The notes beneath the pieces were generated by a model. The model was given only the letters and a program-made list of their open reading frames with translations. It ran no database searches and was not told where the DNA came from. Of a stretch of 64,000 nucleotides of DNA, positions 24,600 to 35,724 are shown one piece after another (positions within the stretch are counted from its first letter, which is position 1; every line of letters begins with the position of its first letter). The stretch is from contig CM065170.1 of NCBI GenBank assembly GCA_033026295.1, positions 17,866,040 to 17,930,039 on the forward strand, given 5' to 3'. This DNA is from Channa striata. Lineage: Eukaryota; Chordata; Actinopteri; Anabantiformes; Channidae. The position numbers and the translations under genes were made by a program.

Positions 24600-24862
24600 G
24601 TGTTTCTTTATATACTACTTAGTGAGGACGAAATTTCGTTTTTTAACAACAGAGTGAGGACATTAGTGTAAAGTGGACTATTTTTGACCTTAAAAAGGGG
24701 ATTTTTGAGGGTCAAGACTTGGTTTTAGGGTCAGGGTTGGAATTACGTTTTGGTTAGGTTTAGGCATTCAGTTGTGATGGTTAGCGTTAGGGTAAGGGGA
24801 TTGCATTACATCAATGCGTGTCCTCACAAGGATAGAGGTACAACCGTGTGTGTGTTTGTGTG
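24600..24862 (+). repeat. Dispersed repeat with TTAGGG-like words, ending in (GT)n
   Basis: Reads 'TAGTGAGGAC' near its start, then 'GGTCAAGACTTGGTTTTAGG', 'GTCAGGGTTGG', 'GGTTAGGTTTAGGCATT', 'TTAGCGTTAGGGTAAGGGGA', 'GCATTACATCAATGCGTGTC' and 'CTCACAAGGATAGAGGTACA', ending in GT repeats. I recognise this as a common fish repeat always followed by a GT microsatellite. The TTAGGG-like words are part of the repeat and do not mark a telomere. Confidence 0.7.
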
Positions 24863-25780
24863 TGTGCCTTCTTTGTTTGTTTTCAGTGACAGAAAAGATT
24901 TTATTTTTATTAAGCAATATAATTATTTTTTTTTTAGTTAGTAGAGAATGTAAAGTTGACATCATGCAGTGTTAACTATTGGGCGACATGGGTGCCAATG
25001 TGCTGATTTACCTTTGTCAGTACAACTGCACTCAAATTAGCAGATCTCGTACTGAGAGGAAATCTCTTGATGCATTTATCAGTAATTTTAATTTTTCCAA
25101 AATTAGCTAGCTAGCCTCTGTTACATTAAAAAAAGTTGTGCGAGATTGAATACTGCGTACTAGCATGAGTAAATTATTGTTCACATTTTGATTACTTTAT
25201 GACAACAACCAATTTACATGAACTAAGACACTGAATTTGCCTAAAGCACCTGTTGACCTTCATTTGGACAGAACAGACCACATGCAGGTTAATGGGATCT
25301 TCCTGGTTCGACTCTATTACCACTCAAAACATAACTTGAATGTAAAAATTTGTGAAATTCTTTATGATGGACCAAAATGGACCAAAAGTAACCAGAAGCT
25401 GTATATCATAATGTAACATGTCTGTTATACAAATCCATATTACAGCCGTGGGGATAATTAAAGAGAAATTGCACCCATCAAACAAGCATCTTCTTTATTC
25501 TTTATTAATAGATTAACAGCTCTCTCTGAAAGCAGCAGTGCCACTGAAATGTGTTTTATTAAATTATAAAGCCCCAGGAAACGTTTAATAATCACCCAAA
25601 CACACTCTGCATCAACAACATGTTTTGTTTTGGTGACACTGCGCAACTTGATTTTAGACAGTTTTAGGAGAGAGAGAGCTATATGTGTTTACATATACTG
25701 ATTATTCTAAAACCAAAAAAAAAAAAAAAGAAAAGAAATCAGTATCTGTCATAGCTGAGCTGTTCCAATATAAAGGAAAC

Positions 25781-25812
25781 CCCAGGTCTGTGAACCACAT
25801 CACAGACCTGGG
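25781..25812. repeat. Perfect 13-bp inverted repeat with a 6-base loop
   Basis: CCCAGGTCTGTGA (25781-25793) pairs exactly with TCACAGACCTGGG (25800-25812) around ACCACA. It lies in intron 4, 105 bases before the long-armed element at 25918. It looks like a stem-loop; the function is unknown. Confidence 0.85.
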
Positions 25813-25917
25813 TGAAAATATAGATTAAATATTTATTCCTGCTTGGTTTATGTTAGGAATTTTATATATGTGTACCAAAGGATACACAAATCAGACACAA
25901 TCATATCACCTGGTAGT

Positions 25918-26574
25918 GCGAAATAGCAGGTAAAAATTGTAATAGTGAACTTTTAGTTAAACCCCTTCTCTCAGCCACCTAAGACTGTTTGTTGCCTCCC
26001 TTAAATGCTGCAACACATCCAGTAAATTTGAAGTGACAACAATAGTTATTGATGATGTAGATCAGATAGATCATAATGTTTTACATACTATACTGGGAGT
26101 TTTCTAAAACACATGTCCTCATGTGTGTCCCATTTGTGATAACAACAATCAACCACTCATCATCAGCAGTAATATCAAGGAATTGTTTTGTTTTGCAATA
26201 TGGTGCAAATGTCCTCTTGGACTGATGGATAAACTGACTAAAATATGTGAGGTCAGCCATTATGTTAACTGCCATGTGACTGTCTAGCAGAGGCATAAAA
26301 CCATGAGGCTGCAATTTTAGTTTTCAAATGTAACTTGTAGTTACAGTAACATAGTTTGCTGATGATGTGCTCCTGTGTCTTGCAAATAAGGCTAGGTTAC
26401 CACTTTAGGTCTCGAGCTAGTTTGCACATTTTCAGTTTTTTAGTTTTTTATGTGTGTTTGGGTTTTAAAAGGACCCACCCACCAAACAACATATTGCAAA
26501 ATCCAAGGCTTAGGTGGCTGAGAGAAGGGGTTTAACTAAAAGTTCACTATTACAATTTTCACCTGCTATTTCGC
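25918..26574. mobile_element. 657-bp element with 66-bp near-identical inverted arms
   Basis: The left arm 25918-25983 and right arm 26509-26574 are reverse complements with 65 of 66 matches (one A/G difference near the outer end). Each arm starts GCGAAATAGCAGGT at its outer end and ends CAGCCACCTAAG inside. The 525-bp interior has no recognisable transposase; its longest frame is 77 codons on the - strand at 26081-26314. I see no target-site duplication directly outside the arms. It ends 191 bases before exon 5. It could be a foldback/MITE-type element or a palindromic duplication. Confidence 0.7.
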
Positions 26575-26765
26575 CCATACAATATCCGCTGCGTGATGTT
26601 TCCCTTCCCCCACCAACTCATTTTTTCCATATAATCTAGCTCCCCCATTTTCACCCATCAACTGCCTTTCTGCTTCCATCTATGAGTCCCCTCTATGATT
26701 CCCCCTCTTCTTGGGGTCTGGAACGGGTCAACTACCCACTGTGTTGTCTTTGCCCTTTGTGGTAG

Positions 26766-26909
26766 GTACTTCCATTCTCCAACGGACACTAAGGAGCTGC
26801 TCTACGACCCAGCATCCGTGATGAATGGCGACACACTAAAGTTCTGCCTAAAAGAGGCCTGGTGCAAGCTGTCCTTTTTTGTCCTCTCCTTCTTCTACTA
26901 TCTCTACTG
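26766..26909 (+). CDS. cnih3: cornichon family AMPA receptor auxiliary protein 3, coding exon 5
   Basis: The first base completes the Arg codon split with exon 4, and the exon then reads YFHSPTDTKELLYDPASV, MNGDTLKFCLKEAWCKL and SFFVLSFFYYLY, leaving TG for the next exon. It encodes the loop after the third membrane segment and most of the last membrane segment. The family signature YFH-P-D--E--YDP--VMN-D-L--C-KEAWCKL--(F/Y)-LSFFYYLY is complete. The acceptor is gtggtag|G with a moderate pyrimidine tract and the donor is TG|gtaagc. Several positions (Lys-Glu-Leu-Leu, Asn-Gly-Asp, Lys-Phe-Cys-Leu) differ from the mammalian CNIH3 sequence I recall, which has Asn-Ala-Asp and Ser-Tyr-Cys-Gln, so the copy looks divergent. 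It could be a fish-specific paralogue. Confidence 0.95.
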
Positions 26910-29900
26910 GTAAGCATAAAACAGGCAATGTGGGAAGATAATTGGATTACATGTAAAGAGATTACAATAATCTGATTATAGTAGTTATGGGGAAAACCAT
27001 GAGACTAAACTGAAGCTACTCTTAAACACGAAGACATATTAAATGTGACACTAGTAAAGTGTCAAAATTGACACAATATGTTTTTAAGTTCATTTTTGAT
27101 TCCAAATCTGTTTTTTCACATGGTCATTTAACTTGCTTTGGCTTCCCAGCTCTGATGAAAACGTGCAAATCACTGAATAAAGTAACAATTTCTTTGGCAA
27201 TCACATGCAAGTTTGTCCAGTTGCTGTAAGTTTAGCTGTGTTTACTTTTAGGGGCATTACTGCTATTGCATGTGATGTTTAGAGAAGTTGATTCTTTGAT
27301 TCATTGACAAGCACTGTCATAATGTTTAGGTGGATAGCAGAAGGATACGACTTCCTCTATATATTGGAGAACGTTATTCTGTGTTTCGATGATTACCAAG
27401 ATAATTCTTTTAAAGATAATACTTTAATTACTGAATCTAAATGATAACGCTTACTGATGTAGCTAGTGTTTTTGCTTGATATTCTGTTGCTGTATGATAC
27501 GCACAGTGTTCCTGTCCATGTTTTTAATAATGCTGTTATTAATCCCTCCGGATTCTTGTTCCTTGTGTCATGTGGGTGCTGCAGTGTGTGGAACCTGGAA
27601 ATATCCCTCTAATAGGTCTTATCAATGGAAACACTTAAAGGTACAATCCTTATATTTTTTGACCATATTTTCAAGGGTATTATGTATTACATTCTAACAG
27701 TCAAACATATGGTCACTACAGTGTCAAAAAGGGCTTCTTTTACTAATATGCCATGTATAACTGTGGTGGCTAAATGGTTTTCGGCTGTAATCATAGTTTG
27801 CTCATAACCCAAAAAGGATTGCAACTTTAACATGGAGTTGTTCTTGTATGTGTGTGACAACGCTGTGATTAAACATTTAACGTATGCAGTGAGCTCACAT
27901 CCTTTTAGGTATACCTGGTGCCGTTCATATGTTTATCACAGCATTACCACACAGGTAGAAAATCAACATCATGAGCACTGATTGTGGTGAACTGGTTTGG
28001 TTTTGATATACCATAAACAATGTGTTGCTTCTTGTCAAGAAAATTTTCAGAATGCATTTTTCTAACATGCCTTATCATGTATTATTATAAAGGAGATTTT
28101 AACACATTAGCCCTTCACACATGCACAGCAGAAGCTAGAAGTTAAGCATAATGTTATTATAATAATATTAAAGTTTCTGTTAGATATTACGAGTGCACAC
28201 TAAAATGGGGCAATGTTAGTATTTTCCCAACATTTATGGACTTCTAAAAACTACTATGCTCCCTCCTGGCATGATATAGTGACAGAAAAAAAAAGAGAAA
28301 GGGGCTATCAGTGTTTGCTTACATTCCATCCATATTCATACCAATGCTTACATTAATGAATAGATGAAGTTCAGTTATCTGTCCTGCAAGTTCAACAAAC
28401 AAGCAACTCTGGAGGTCGCATTAAAAGATTTAGTTTGTTTCAGGCTATTAACTACAATTAGCACATACAGTATGTATACAGTAAACACGTGGTTTGCAAG
28501 TCAATAGTCGTGCACCGTTTGGAAGAGGTTCACAAGTGATTTAACTAACTTTATTCTTTGAGAAACATGGCTCAAATGGCGTGTGGTTGTCCCATCATGA
28601 ACACTGGGTGTCTATAATGTAACTTTAAAGCGAGTGTTCATCTTGAATTGAAATCATTTTGCTTCTCCATCTCACCCCATCTTGTCCTGCTCTAGCTCAT
28701 GTTGGATTGATGTGTTGAGACCACTAACAACATCAGCAGAAGTGAGTTCCTTCTCTGCAGAAGCAGGGTGATGGCCCGTTCACTTTCAGTTGCATCAAGT
28801 TCAAAAGAACGTGTTCTTGCTATTTGTTTTCACTACAAAAAGCTGCATGTGATAAAAGTCATCTTCTTGGTTTGATGCTGGCCCTATGAATATAAATCTG
28901 ATCTGATATTTTCAGATTTTGGGGGCAATTTATCATTAAATATAAGATGAATTATGTTAAAAAAATAACTTGAAAAAAACTTGGACCATTTTTGTAAGAG
29001 TGAAACGTTGCCTTCACACAAAGAAATGGTCAGCCAGCAGCCATGTTGCTTATTGGTCGATTGACTGATCTGACTGCTCAGAGTGCCAATGCCACGCCAA
29101 TGGCCTTCATGACATTATTAACACTACCATTGGTAATGTTGTGGCTGATGGGTGTATCGTATAAGAAAACACAATAACCAGACACAGCACTCCACTGGGT
29201 GACTTGGTCAAAAAACTACCAAAAGAAATCTGGCTTTAAATGCTTCAGTTTTTAGTTCACTTAGTACCCGGTCTGATGTAAGCAAGAGTCAACTGTGTAC
29301 GGGTGGGAATTACTGTGATTATGAGCATTAGGGGCACAGTCTTTTTGTATTTGTTTAGTTTTTTCAGCATGAAGAAAAAATGTCACCCAGTGGGACAATG
29401 TGTCTGGCTGGTGCATTAATAATTACGTTTCTGGGCAAGAACGGACGTCTACTGCATAAATAAATAAGTTCATCAAGGCTGCAGACTGTCAGACATTAAC
29501 ACTTGAATAAAGACCAATCACTGTTGGTTTTAGAGTCTTTATGGGAGATTGCTAGAAACAAAAGTGACCAAACGCATCCTTTAAACCCTGGAAGCAATCC
29601 AGAGACATTTCTGTTAATACTTTATTTCTTCAGAACATTTGGTTCAAAGAAGCTATAAACAAACCCTTTCCATATTCACATATGTAGGAACATATTTATT
29701 AGGAAAATATTTGAAAATTGTAAGAATTCAAAAAAAAATTGTAGATCTAACTTTGACTGATGGAATAACTGAATATGTTCAGTTTAATAATTTATAAAAT
29801 CAATAAAACTAGGACTGCAGTCTTAGTCTTTATGACTATTAGACCAACATTGCTGTAGAAGTAAGGTTTAGTTCACCATAAAGCATAGAAATGGTCCAAG

Positions 29901-31388
29901 CTATAATATCAAACTCTGGTACGTGAGAAAGTTGCGGCAGTTGTATAAACATGCACTAATACAAAACCAGTAATCAATTCAAGAAGTGAACAAGAACTGA
30001 ATGGTCAATAGAATAAGCTCTTATAAGCTCTATACACAACTGGTTGAATTGAAAATGAAGTGGCCTGAAACCTGCTCCCTGGGACCCTCTTTTTTTGCCT
30101 TGATCTCCCCAAAACCAAACACACTCTGTAACCCAAAGAGACCCCTCACACCCTCACAATAAATCACAATCAGCAAAAAAAATACCATGTCTGCACATGA
30201 TGAGAACTGTGCATGCCCTCACAGACATACACACAGATAAGCACACAGCAATCTCTCCCCCTCCAAGCTCTCACCTCCACACCACGACGGGTGATTTAAA
30301 ATCTGTTTTGTTTCTCACTGGAGCTTATCTGCCGCAGATGAGCCCCAGGAATTACACACTAACTTGATTTTTGTCCATCTGGGTAACAGCAGCAGGAGGA
30401 TGGGATCAAAGGCTCAGAGGGCATCAGGCAGACTTATATTTCTAAGTTTATAATTGATTTATTAAGATACTTAATACCTGAGTAATTTCCTCAGTATTTG
30501 AATAAATAAATCAGGAATCCTCAAAAACGTTTGACTTAAAATACAACGTTCTTTGTGTTTAGCTTCTATTTGACCTTGGCCCCAGGCGCTGTGCTCATGA
30601 GATTTTGAACTCTACCCTCCAACCTCTTTCTTTCCTTCTCCTCCTGAGCCTGTTGTTTTTGGCACAGAGATGTTTTGTGAATTCTCCAGTAACACTTTTC
30701 TCTTGGAAAATCAATGGAAGCCTTGTTTCTCACTGTCAAGCAGGTTAACGACGTGGTCCAAAAGACGTGTCCTCAGCATGTTGTTGGATGTCATAACCTG
30801 AGTGCTGTGTTACTAATTATTACAGTTACAATTACAATATGCATTATAATTACAGATCTAACCTTTTAGGTCATACTTAATAACCCTCAGGGAAAAGTTT
30901 AGCTATTCTGGTTGATCTTACAAATGCACAAGTTAACCTCAGCTCAGCTAGAGAGGAATACAACATTTGGTTACTTTTGGAGTCTTGTATAAATGTTTTT
31001 AGCAGGCAGCAGCCATTCTATACACTATGACACGGATTATCAATATTCAGAAACAAGTATTGAAAAAGAATAGAAATGTTAGGAGCATGTTTCTTCTTAA
31101 ACGCTGCATCTGTTTTGTCCTGTTTTTTTTATTATTGTTTGTTTGTGTTGATGCACTGTCTTGAAATATTGGGGACACTGTCTGTTTAAGTTCAAATGAT
31201 GTCATGTGGAGGATTACTGGAGTAAAAAACATCTATATAACTCTATTAAGGTTTATTCTCCTAAGTTCCACAAGCAATAGTGACTGTCAACTTAACATGT
31301 CAATTGTAATTATTCACACCAAAAAACTGTACAATTAACACAAAACATAACACCTAGTGTGCTATACAAAAAGACAAGACATATATGC
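26910..31388. other. Intron 5, gene-free first half
   Basis: AT-rich DNA with no exon, RNA gene or strong repeat recognised. It includes short A-runs (for example 28287-28294 and 29729-29737) and no open frame above 82 codons. Confidence 0.5.
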
Positions 31389-31480
31389 CACACACACACA
31401 CTCACATATATGTATATATATATATCATATATACACATATATGTGTATGTGTGTGTGTGTGTGTGTGTGTGAATATATAT
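31389..31480. repeat. Compound self-complementary microsatellite (CA)n-(TA)n-(GT)n
   Basis: CA units, then a TATA-rich centre, then GT units. The two flanks can pair, giving one long imperfect hairpin about 90 bases in length. The frames on both strands here are repeat translations. Confidence 0.85.
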
Positions 31481-31683
31481 AATACATACCTTTACAGTAT
31501 GTATTTGCTTGTGAAAGTGCTTCAAAGTTGGAGGATTGAGGGGACAGGTAGGAGACAAAGAAAAAGCCTAATATACATGCTAAGGAATATACATACTGAA
31601 CTGTATAATGATGGCATGAGGAAACTATAAAGTAACAATAATACATTCAAATAAATTAAACACTAAAACTGAACTAACTATTT

Positions 31684-31800
31684 AAGTAGATTATTTGTTA
31701 AATATATTTCGAAAAGCTACATCTGACTACTTGGTAAAAGAGGCTGGAGTAGACAAGGCTACTACTTTCTATACTGTGCACTTATGATATAATATGTGAA
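31684..31800. repeat. Diverged direct repeat, copy 1
   Basis: Shares with 33688-33806 the words 'AAGCTACATC-GACTACTTGG', 'GTAGACAAGGCTAC', 'CTATACT' and 'CTTATGATATAATATGTG' in the same order and spacing. The copies are about 2 kb apart, and this one lies on the far side of a LINE-tail insertion from the exon-like segment at 32238. Reading on the + strand, this copy is open for 22 codons (ATSDYLVKEAGVDKATTFYT...), while the other copy has shifts. Confidence 0.75.
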
Positions 31801-31924
31801 CAACCCTCCTCCAAATTTACAGGATCCCTGGTCCATAAATGGTACAGGGGCTTGAGAAGATCGGCACAGATTCAGTGAAATGTCTTCAATTAGTCGGACT
31901 TAATAATTTTACATTATTTTTGCC

Positions 31925-32090
31925 ATTCAATTCAATTCAATTCAATTCAACTTTATTTATATAGCGCCAATTTACAACAAGGTCATCTCAGGGCACTTTA
32001 CATAATAAAGTCAAGACTATACAAACATGTAGAGAAAACCCAACAAATCCCCCTTGAGCAGCTATAGGCAACAGTGGAGAGGAAATTGCA
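31925..32090 (-). mobile_element. LINE/SINE 3' tail repeat, reverse orientation
   Basis: The + strand starts with repeated TTCAA pentamers (31926-31949), then 'CTTTATTTATATAGCGCCAA', 'TTTACAACAAGGTCATCTCA', 'GGGCACTTTACATAATAAAG' and 'AGAAAACCCAACAAATCCCC'. This is the reverse complement of the family at 2698-2894. It sits between the direct repeat copy 1 and the exon-like segment at 32238. Confidence 0.8.
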
Positions 32091-32237
32091 AAACATTGCA
32101 ATACATTTTGGCATCTGGATACTGGGGAAAAGTTTTTACAAATATATTTATTATCATTAAAGCCTGATGTATAACTAATACTACAGTAAAATATAAAATT
32201 GATAAATTGAAGAGGGTGGGGCTGTGTGACTAAATAC

Positions 32238-32396
32238 CTGGTGAGATTGAGGCGCAGTCAGAGGAGTTGTTGATGGGGCTCCAGGGTGGTCCAGCTGCTG
32301 TCTGGTATTTTTTCTTTGGTTAACTATATTGACTGTATCGTTTTCTAGCTTCAAGTCTCTCTCCACCCCAACAGATGAGGGCTGGCTCGCTTGTTC
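32238..32396 (-). other. Candidate minus-strand exon, 159 bases
   Basis: On the - strand an acceptor-like CTTTTTAATAG precedes GAACAAGCG..., and ...TCTCACCAG is followed by GTATTT. The segment is open in phase 0 for 53 codons: EQASQPSSVGVERDLKLEN, then DTVNIVNQRKNTRQQLDHPG, then APSTTPLTAPQSHQ. The acceptor's pyrimidine tract is short and the donor is moderate. I do not recognise the protein. Together with 33017-33097 it would form an in-frame two-exon start of a gene nested in the cnih3 intron on the opposite strand. Chance cannot be excluded: a 53-codon open segment is not rare. Confidence 0.22.
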
Positions 32397-33016
32397 CTAT
32401 TAAAAAGCTTCCATATTCTGTTACATGTAAAAGAAAAAACACAGCTTAAAACATTAAGGCTGTTTTATCACATTTAGATGAAGTGAGTTGTTCTGATACC
32501 ACATTAATGTAGAGTTAGCTGCTAATTAGCATAAAGTTAAAGTGAAGGTCAACACGTTGTGTTTTGATGAACGTATTAGGAAAAAGCGGGAATTATAAAT
32601 GCAGACATAGCGCAGGCAAATTAGCCTGCACCGCTGCTGCTGCTGCTAATAGGATATCATGTAAGGAGCTCATGTTCAGCACATTTGTTCTACTGTTCAT
32701 GAGACATACTTATATAATAGTACTAACATTCAACCAACTGATTATTATTATTTGTTTGTATTTAAAGAATCAATCGGCCTTTTGTTTTTGTGAAAGTGAA
32801 GGAGCTATAACATAAAGAGCTACGAGTCACAGAAATAATAATAAAGCTACAGATTTTTATCTGTACAGTTCTAGCCAATGTGGAAAAATCACCTGATCCC
32901 TCTTAAGCAGTATTTCCTCATAAACAGTTTTCCTCTCCTGTGTCTCTCTTCCTGCAAAACTTTTTCCAGCCACCTCGCTCCATCTCTCTCTCCGTGAGTC
33001 AATGTAGTGAACTTAC

Positions 33017-33097
33017 CACATTCTCACCAGCTGAGATGAGTAGGGGTGTTAGGAGCTCACAGAAGCCTCTGGGATGAATAAAATCTTTCGGAGTCAT
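33017..33097 (-). other. Candidate minus-strand first coding exon, 81 bases
   Basis: On the - strand an ATG at 33097, preceded by an in-frame TGA, opens 27 codons (MTPKDFIHPRGFCELL..., ending AGENV) and ends at a consensus donor GTG|GTAAGT in phase 0. A CCAAT box on the same strand lies at 33177-33181, about 80 bases before the ATG. The next acceptor-like site downstream (32396) also enters in phase 0. The product is unrecognised, and no TATA box or CpG island was seen. Confidence 0.22.
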
Positions 33098-33687
33098 TAG
33101 TTTCTGTCACTGAGGTGCCGATCTGTTCTCGTCAAGTCACAGCTCAGTGACATAAGTTTTGGCTCCCCAGTCTGTGATTGGTTGCTGTTGTTTCATGCAG
33201 TCCTTTATTATCCCTTTATTTGCAGGTAAACATCACAGGCTGACTTTGACTATTACATAACCAGATTCACAACAATGGGGCTGAAGCTCCTCAGCGTTTT
33301 CTTGCAGACAAAAATCTCTCTGGTGTGATCACTTTGCAGCAACGTGTGTGTTACAGCTTGTTGTGAACATGATCATTGCATTACATGATGCTCATCAGCT
33401 TCTGCTTTTTATTTTGCATTCAATGGCAACTTTTCCACAGCTACAGTCAAGTAGGGAATTGAAGAGAAGAACAAACATGCCAGGAAGGATTGGTGTTTTT
33501 TAACATTTAAGATCTGGTTGAAACCGCATTAATGACATATCAAACTTTATATTATACAGGTTATCCTTGCTGTGGTAGTTTCACATTTTTATAACTGTAC
33601 TTTGCAGTTACACAGTTATACAGGACCTAAAAAGTTTTTTTTTAACCTAGCTTGATCTAATTAAAATCTGCTACCACACTTTCAGTA

Positions 33688-33806
33688 TTTGAGTAGATTA
33701 GTCTTTTATTATTTTTTGCAAAGCTACATCGGACTACTTGGTTAACCCGCTGTAGTAGACAAGGCTACCACTCTCTATACTTTAGACTTATGATATAATA
33801 TGTGGT
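33688..33806. repeat. Diverged direct repeat, copy 2
   Basis: Partner of 31684-31800. The shared words are in identical order, with small insertions and deletions. It follows the exon-like segment 33957-34022 on the - strand by about 150 bases, as copy 1 follows the segment at 32238-32396 once the inserted LINE tail is discounted. Confidence 0.75.
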
Positions 33807-33956
33807 CAAACCTTGCAATGTCTCTAATGAATTAACATATCACAAAAGGTCAATGAGCCTGTACCAGAAGTAATAGTGCAACGAAGCAGATTTACAAAGA
33901 AGTCAAGTGATTATTAAAATAGACTAAAAATCTCGTATACTGCCGTTGATACTTAC

Positions 33957-34022
33957 TATTGATGGAGCTGGCTCTCTGTTGGGTGCCTGTTGTTCCCTAT
34001 AAACCTTGTTCCACTGCTTGAT
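33957..34022 (-). other. Candidate minus-strand exon, 66 bases
   Basis: On the - strand TATTTTTAG precedes ATCAAGCAGTGG..., and the segment ends ...CCATCAATA before a consensus donor GTAAGT. It is open for 22 codons (IKQWNKVYREQQ...). Part of it (TATAGGGAACAACAGG and AGAGAGCCAGC) resembles the start of the segment at 32396 (AATAGGAACAAGCGAGCCAGC), which suggests the two are duplicates. No product is recognised. Confidence 0.18.
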
Positions 34023-35724
34023 CTAAAAATATAAGCAAGACTTTTGTCATTAGCAGTTATCAGTGTTTAAAAAAAGAATGTCAAAATTAATCTGAAAGAA
34101 AAACAGCTATGCATACACAACAGGTTTTTGTCTCACACCTACGACAAATTTAGAATCACAAATCCAAATATGCAGTTAATTTTTCTTTTGGAAACGGGAA
34201 AGCAAACTCTATACACAAAACATCAGGTCACAAGACTAATACACTATTATCAACAAAGTTTGTTTATGGAATGTAAGTGTAGATCTAGCAACCACCTGTA
34301 ACATATCTGTTATCTGAAAAAAAACTATTAATGCTGTTACTCTCCGTGGCAGATTTTACACTTTTCTTTGGCTCCTCTGTCCACTCATCTCAGTAAATAG
34401 CGGCTTCACTTAACTTCCTGTGAGCACATTCCACGTTTTTGCTCTTCACTGACGTCCCAAAACTCAGATTTGCTCCAAATGATCATTTGGCAGACAGATG
34501 TAAAATAATCCAGGAACTAGTGGATTGACCATGTAGGAGTAACCAATCATTCTGAAATCAACACGGTGAGACAGCCAATAGCATTTCAGTATGGAGCAGC
34601 AGTGGAGATGGACCAATCAATTAACTAGAATCTCCAAAAGTCAACACTGCTGAAAAAAAGCTCTGCATTTGGATCCTAATGAGAGATTGACATCCAGGTG
34701 ATACTATAGTTACATTCATGGTTCAGTTTATAATAAATTCACATCCAAAATTTAAAAGAACAAAAATATAAAATTATACATTTTAAAATATACTAACCCT
34801 TAAAATTACAAAGGAAAACCTTAACTTGATTATATGGACGTATTCTTTAATTTAAGGACAAACATATTAAAGTACAGATAATAAAACAGAAAATAAATCT
34901 AATTTGTAACTATGGGAATAATAATTAAAATAACAGTTGGTTTGTTAATTTACAGGGTTTTTTTACAATTAAAAAAAAGAAAACTATTGTTAAAAGCTAG
35001 AGTTTTTTTAATCTGGGAGAGGAATAGAGAAGGAACGTAAATTACAAGACTTTTTTATGATGTATCAAGTACTGGGCACTACTGTAGTCCATTTCCTTGC
35101 TGGAGTCGTAAACATCAGCGCCCCAACTGTGTATTAAACTTTTTTATTAAAATCAATGCTACACAATGCTATGGGCATTAGGGACACGACTGAATCATGT
35201 CTAGTTTCACAACAATATCCATATAAAGCTTACTAATACTAGCTTACATTAGTCAACATATGCTGATCACACTAGAGCTAGTAAGGCTGTAGCAGCAAAA
35301 GCAATGAAAAGAGCAAAGCTGCCTTTTATTGCATAAGAATTTCATAGGAGGAAGAATGTGTTTAAATGTCATTGTGGAGCTGTTACAGTGCATAGTAGGA
35401 TCCCTGACAGAAAAACATATTGTAAGTTCAGTTCCACAATAACTTTGGCCTTTAGGAAACAAACAGGATGTGTGAACAGAGCGAAAGTCTAAAACTAAAG
35501 ATGATGATAGAGAAGCATCACAGGGACATCAAATAAACGTTTGCTGTCAGAAAACCACGATAATACGACCTCTTCTCTGCAAACTAACCGTGCTACACAG
35601 CAGTATTGAGAGGAATCACCAACACATGTCTGAACATTAAAAAAGTGTCATTTCCACATCGTCACCCTCTGTCTCTACTTACACCCTTTTTTGTCCCTTT
35701 CTTCTTCTTCTTCTTGTGTTTCAG
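34023..35724. other. Intron 5, final part
   Basis: AT-rich with no strong repeat recognised. It ends in a (CTT)n-rich pyrimidine tract and TTTCAG, the acceptor of the last cnih3 exon. Confidence 0.5.

Noticed and set aside
24720..24800. TTAGGG-like words as an interstitial telomere
   Set aside because: The words are irregular and belong to a recognised dispersed repeat.
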